Assembly (NCBI RefSeq): GCF_042680565.1
Contig: NZ_JBHUEJ010000003.1
Span: 118,738-182,737, forward strand
DNA from: Ottowia flava
GTDB lineage: Bacteria; Pseudomonadota; Gammaproteobacteria; Burkholderiales; Burkholderiaceae_C
Reading direction: 5' to 3'
DNA length: 64,000 nt
Below are positions 63,264 to 64,000 of this stretch, one piece after another (positions within the stretch are counted from its first letter, which is position 1; every line of letters begins with the position of its first letter). The position numbers and the translations under genes were made by a program. The notes beneath the pieces are model-generated. The model did no database searches and was not told the DNA's origin. It was given only the letters and a program-made list of their open reading frames with translations.

Positions 63264-63557
63264 ATGGAGAGAAGAAGGACATTCAGCCGCGAGTTCAAGC
63301 TCGAGGCGGTCAGGTTGGTCACCGAGCGTGGCGTGGCTGTGGCCCAGGCAGCCAAGGACCTGGACGTTCACGAGAACGTGCTGCGCAAGTGGGTTCGTGA
63401 GTTGCGAGAGGAGCCCCAGGAGGCGTTCCCTGGCAACGGCAAGCAGAAGGCCCAGGACGCGGAGATAGCGCGACTGCGCAAGGAGGTTGCCAAGCTCAAG
63501 ATGGAGCGCGACATCCTGAAAAAAGCCGCGGCCTACTTCGCGAAGGAGTCGATGTGA
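63264..63557 (+). CDS. IS3-family OrfA
   Basis: A 97-residue DNA-binding protein: helix-turn-helix (FSREFKLEAVRLVTERG) and a leucine-zipper-like C-terminal half (IARLRKEVAKLKMERDILKK). It overlaps orfB by four bases, consistent with -1 frameshifting to make the OrfAB transposase. Confidence 0.9.
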   Translation: MERRRTFSREFKLEAVRLVTERGVAVAQAAKDLDVHENVLRKWVRELREEPQEAFPGNGKQKAQDAEIARLRKEVAKLKMERDILKKAAAYFAKESM

Positions 63558-63932
63558 AGTTCGGCTTCGTGGCGAAACACCGAGGGGCCTGGCCGGTCAA
63601 TCTGATGTGCGAGGCGCTCGGTGTCTCGCGGGGTGGCTTCTACGCGTGGCTCACACGGCCCAGGAGCCAGCGCAGCCTCAGCGATGAAGTGCTGGGCGCG
63701 CAGGTCCACCAGAGCTTCGTGCGCAGCGACCGCACCTACGGCGCGCGCCGTGTGTGGCACGACGTGTTGGAGCAAGGTCAAGCCTGTGGTCTGCACCGCA
63801 TCGAGCGACTCATGCGAGAGCAGGCACTACGAGCCAGGCCCCGACGACGTGGACTGCCCAAGGACCGGGGCACGCGCGGCGCGGTGGCCGATAACGTGCT
63901 GGACCGCCAGTTCCGGGCCGATGGCCCGAACC
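63554..63932 (+). pseudogene. IS3-family OrfB, interrupted
   Basis: About 126 residues from a GTG start: VKFGFVAKHRGAWPV, LCEALGVSRGGFYAW and TYGARRVWHDV. After DGPNQ the transposase sequence (expected to continue with RWLADFTY) ends and unrelated bases follow to the window end, so the DDE core is missing in this window. Confidence 0.85.
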
Positions 63933-64000
63933 AGAGTAATAGTCCGTCGAAGGCCGTTATTGACACCTGTCGGCCTTGGCGTTCAAGCATCGACGACGTG

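Larger units (their letters stand above)
63223..63932 (+). mobile_element. IS3-family insertion sequence (interrupted)
   Basis: Left end around 63223 (TGACACCTTGTTAAGGTG, containing the palindrome CACCTT/AAGGTG) inside the sigma-factor gene; holds orfA and the first part of orfB. Homology stops at 63932, where orfB runs into other DNA. Confidence 0.75.

Overview
The window looks like a chromosomal segment of a high-GC betaproteobacterium, most likely a member of the Comamonadaceae (Burkholderiales). This rests on the gene repertoire, the heavy-metal and DUF4148 genes typical of that group, and a dispersed ~60-bp intergenic repeat. The genus cannot be fixed from the sequence alone.

Region 1 (1-16.7 kb) is an aryl-polyene/xanthomonadin-type lipid-pigment cluster in two convergent operons. 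The plus-strand operon has overlapping genes: ACP, small membrane protein, acyl-AMP ligase, hot-dog dehydratase, LpxL-like acyltransferase, LolA-like carrier, MMPL exporter, PAP2-like membrane enzyme, a flavin-dependent halogenase-like oxidoreductase, PlsC-like acyltransferase and a GT2 glycosyltransferase. The minus-strand operon, read from 16.7 kb leftwards, encodes a polysaccharide deacetylase, methyltransferase, ketosynthase, chain-length-factor-like ketosynthase, second dehydratase, ketoreductase and a cation/proton antiporter. Together they supply polyene assembly, tailoring, lipid attachment and export.

Region 2 (16.9-31.8 kb) is ordinary core genome: chromate transporter, a yejABEF peptide importer with an acyltransferase-3 gene inside it, fabI, a secreted LigE-type DNA ligase, a YdcH protein, an Arg/Lys/Orn decarboxylase, an NfeD/stomatin pair and tRNA-Ser(GGA). 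Copies of the dispersed repeat lie in many of the gaps.

Region 3 (31.8-43.8 kb) begins just after tRNA-Ser and looks like an island. First comes debris: an IS3 tail fused to a DUF5710 gene start, a SLATT fragment and a piece of unknown origin. Then follow an NHEJ operon (ku, DUF3606 gene, and one ORF joining exonuclease III to a damaged LigD), a LexA box, the mutagenesis cassette imuA-imuB-dnaE2, alkB and an MmeI-like methyltransferase tail. It is a block of DNA-damage functions.

Region 4 (43.9-64 kb) is a heavy-metal resistance region broken by insertion sequences: cadA with a MerR-type operator but no merR gene, dsbA/dsbB, two CzcI-like proteins, a decapitated sensor kinase joined to an IS66 remnant, an IS5 element with a frameshift site, czcA/B/C, three DUF4148 proteins, a carboxymuconolactone-decarboxylase-like protein, and an ECF41 sigma factor beheaded by an IS3 element. 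That IS3 element is itself interrupted near the right end.
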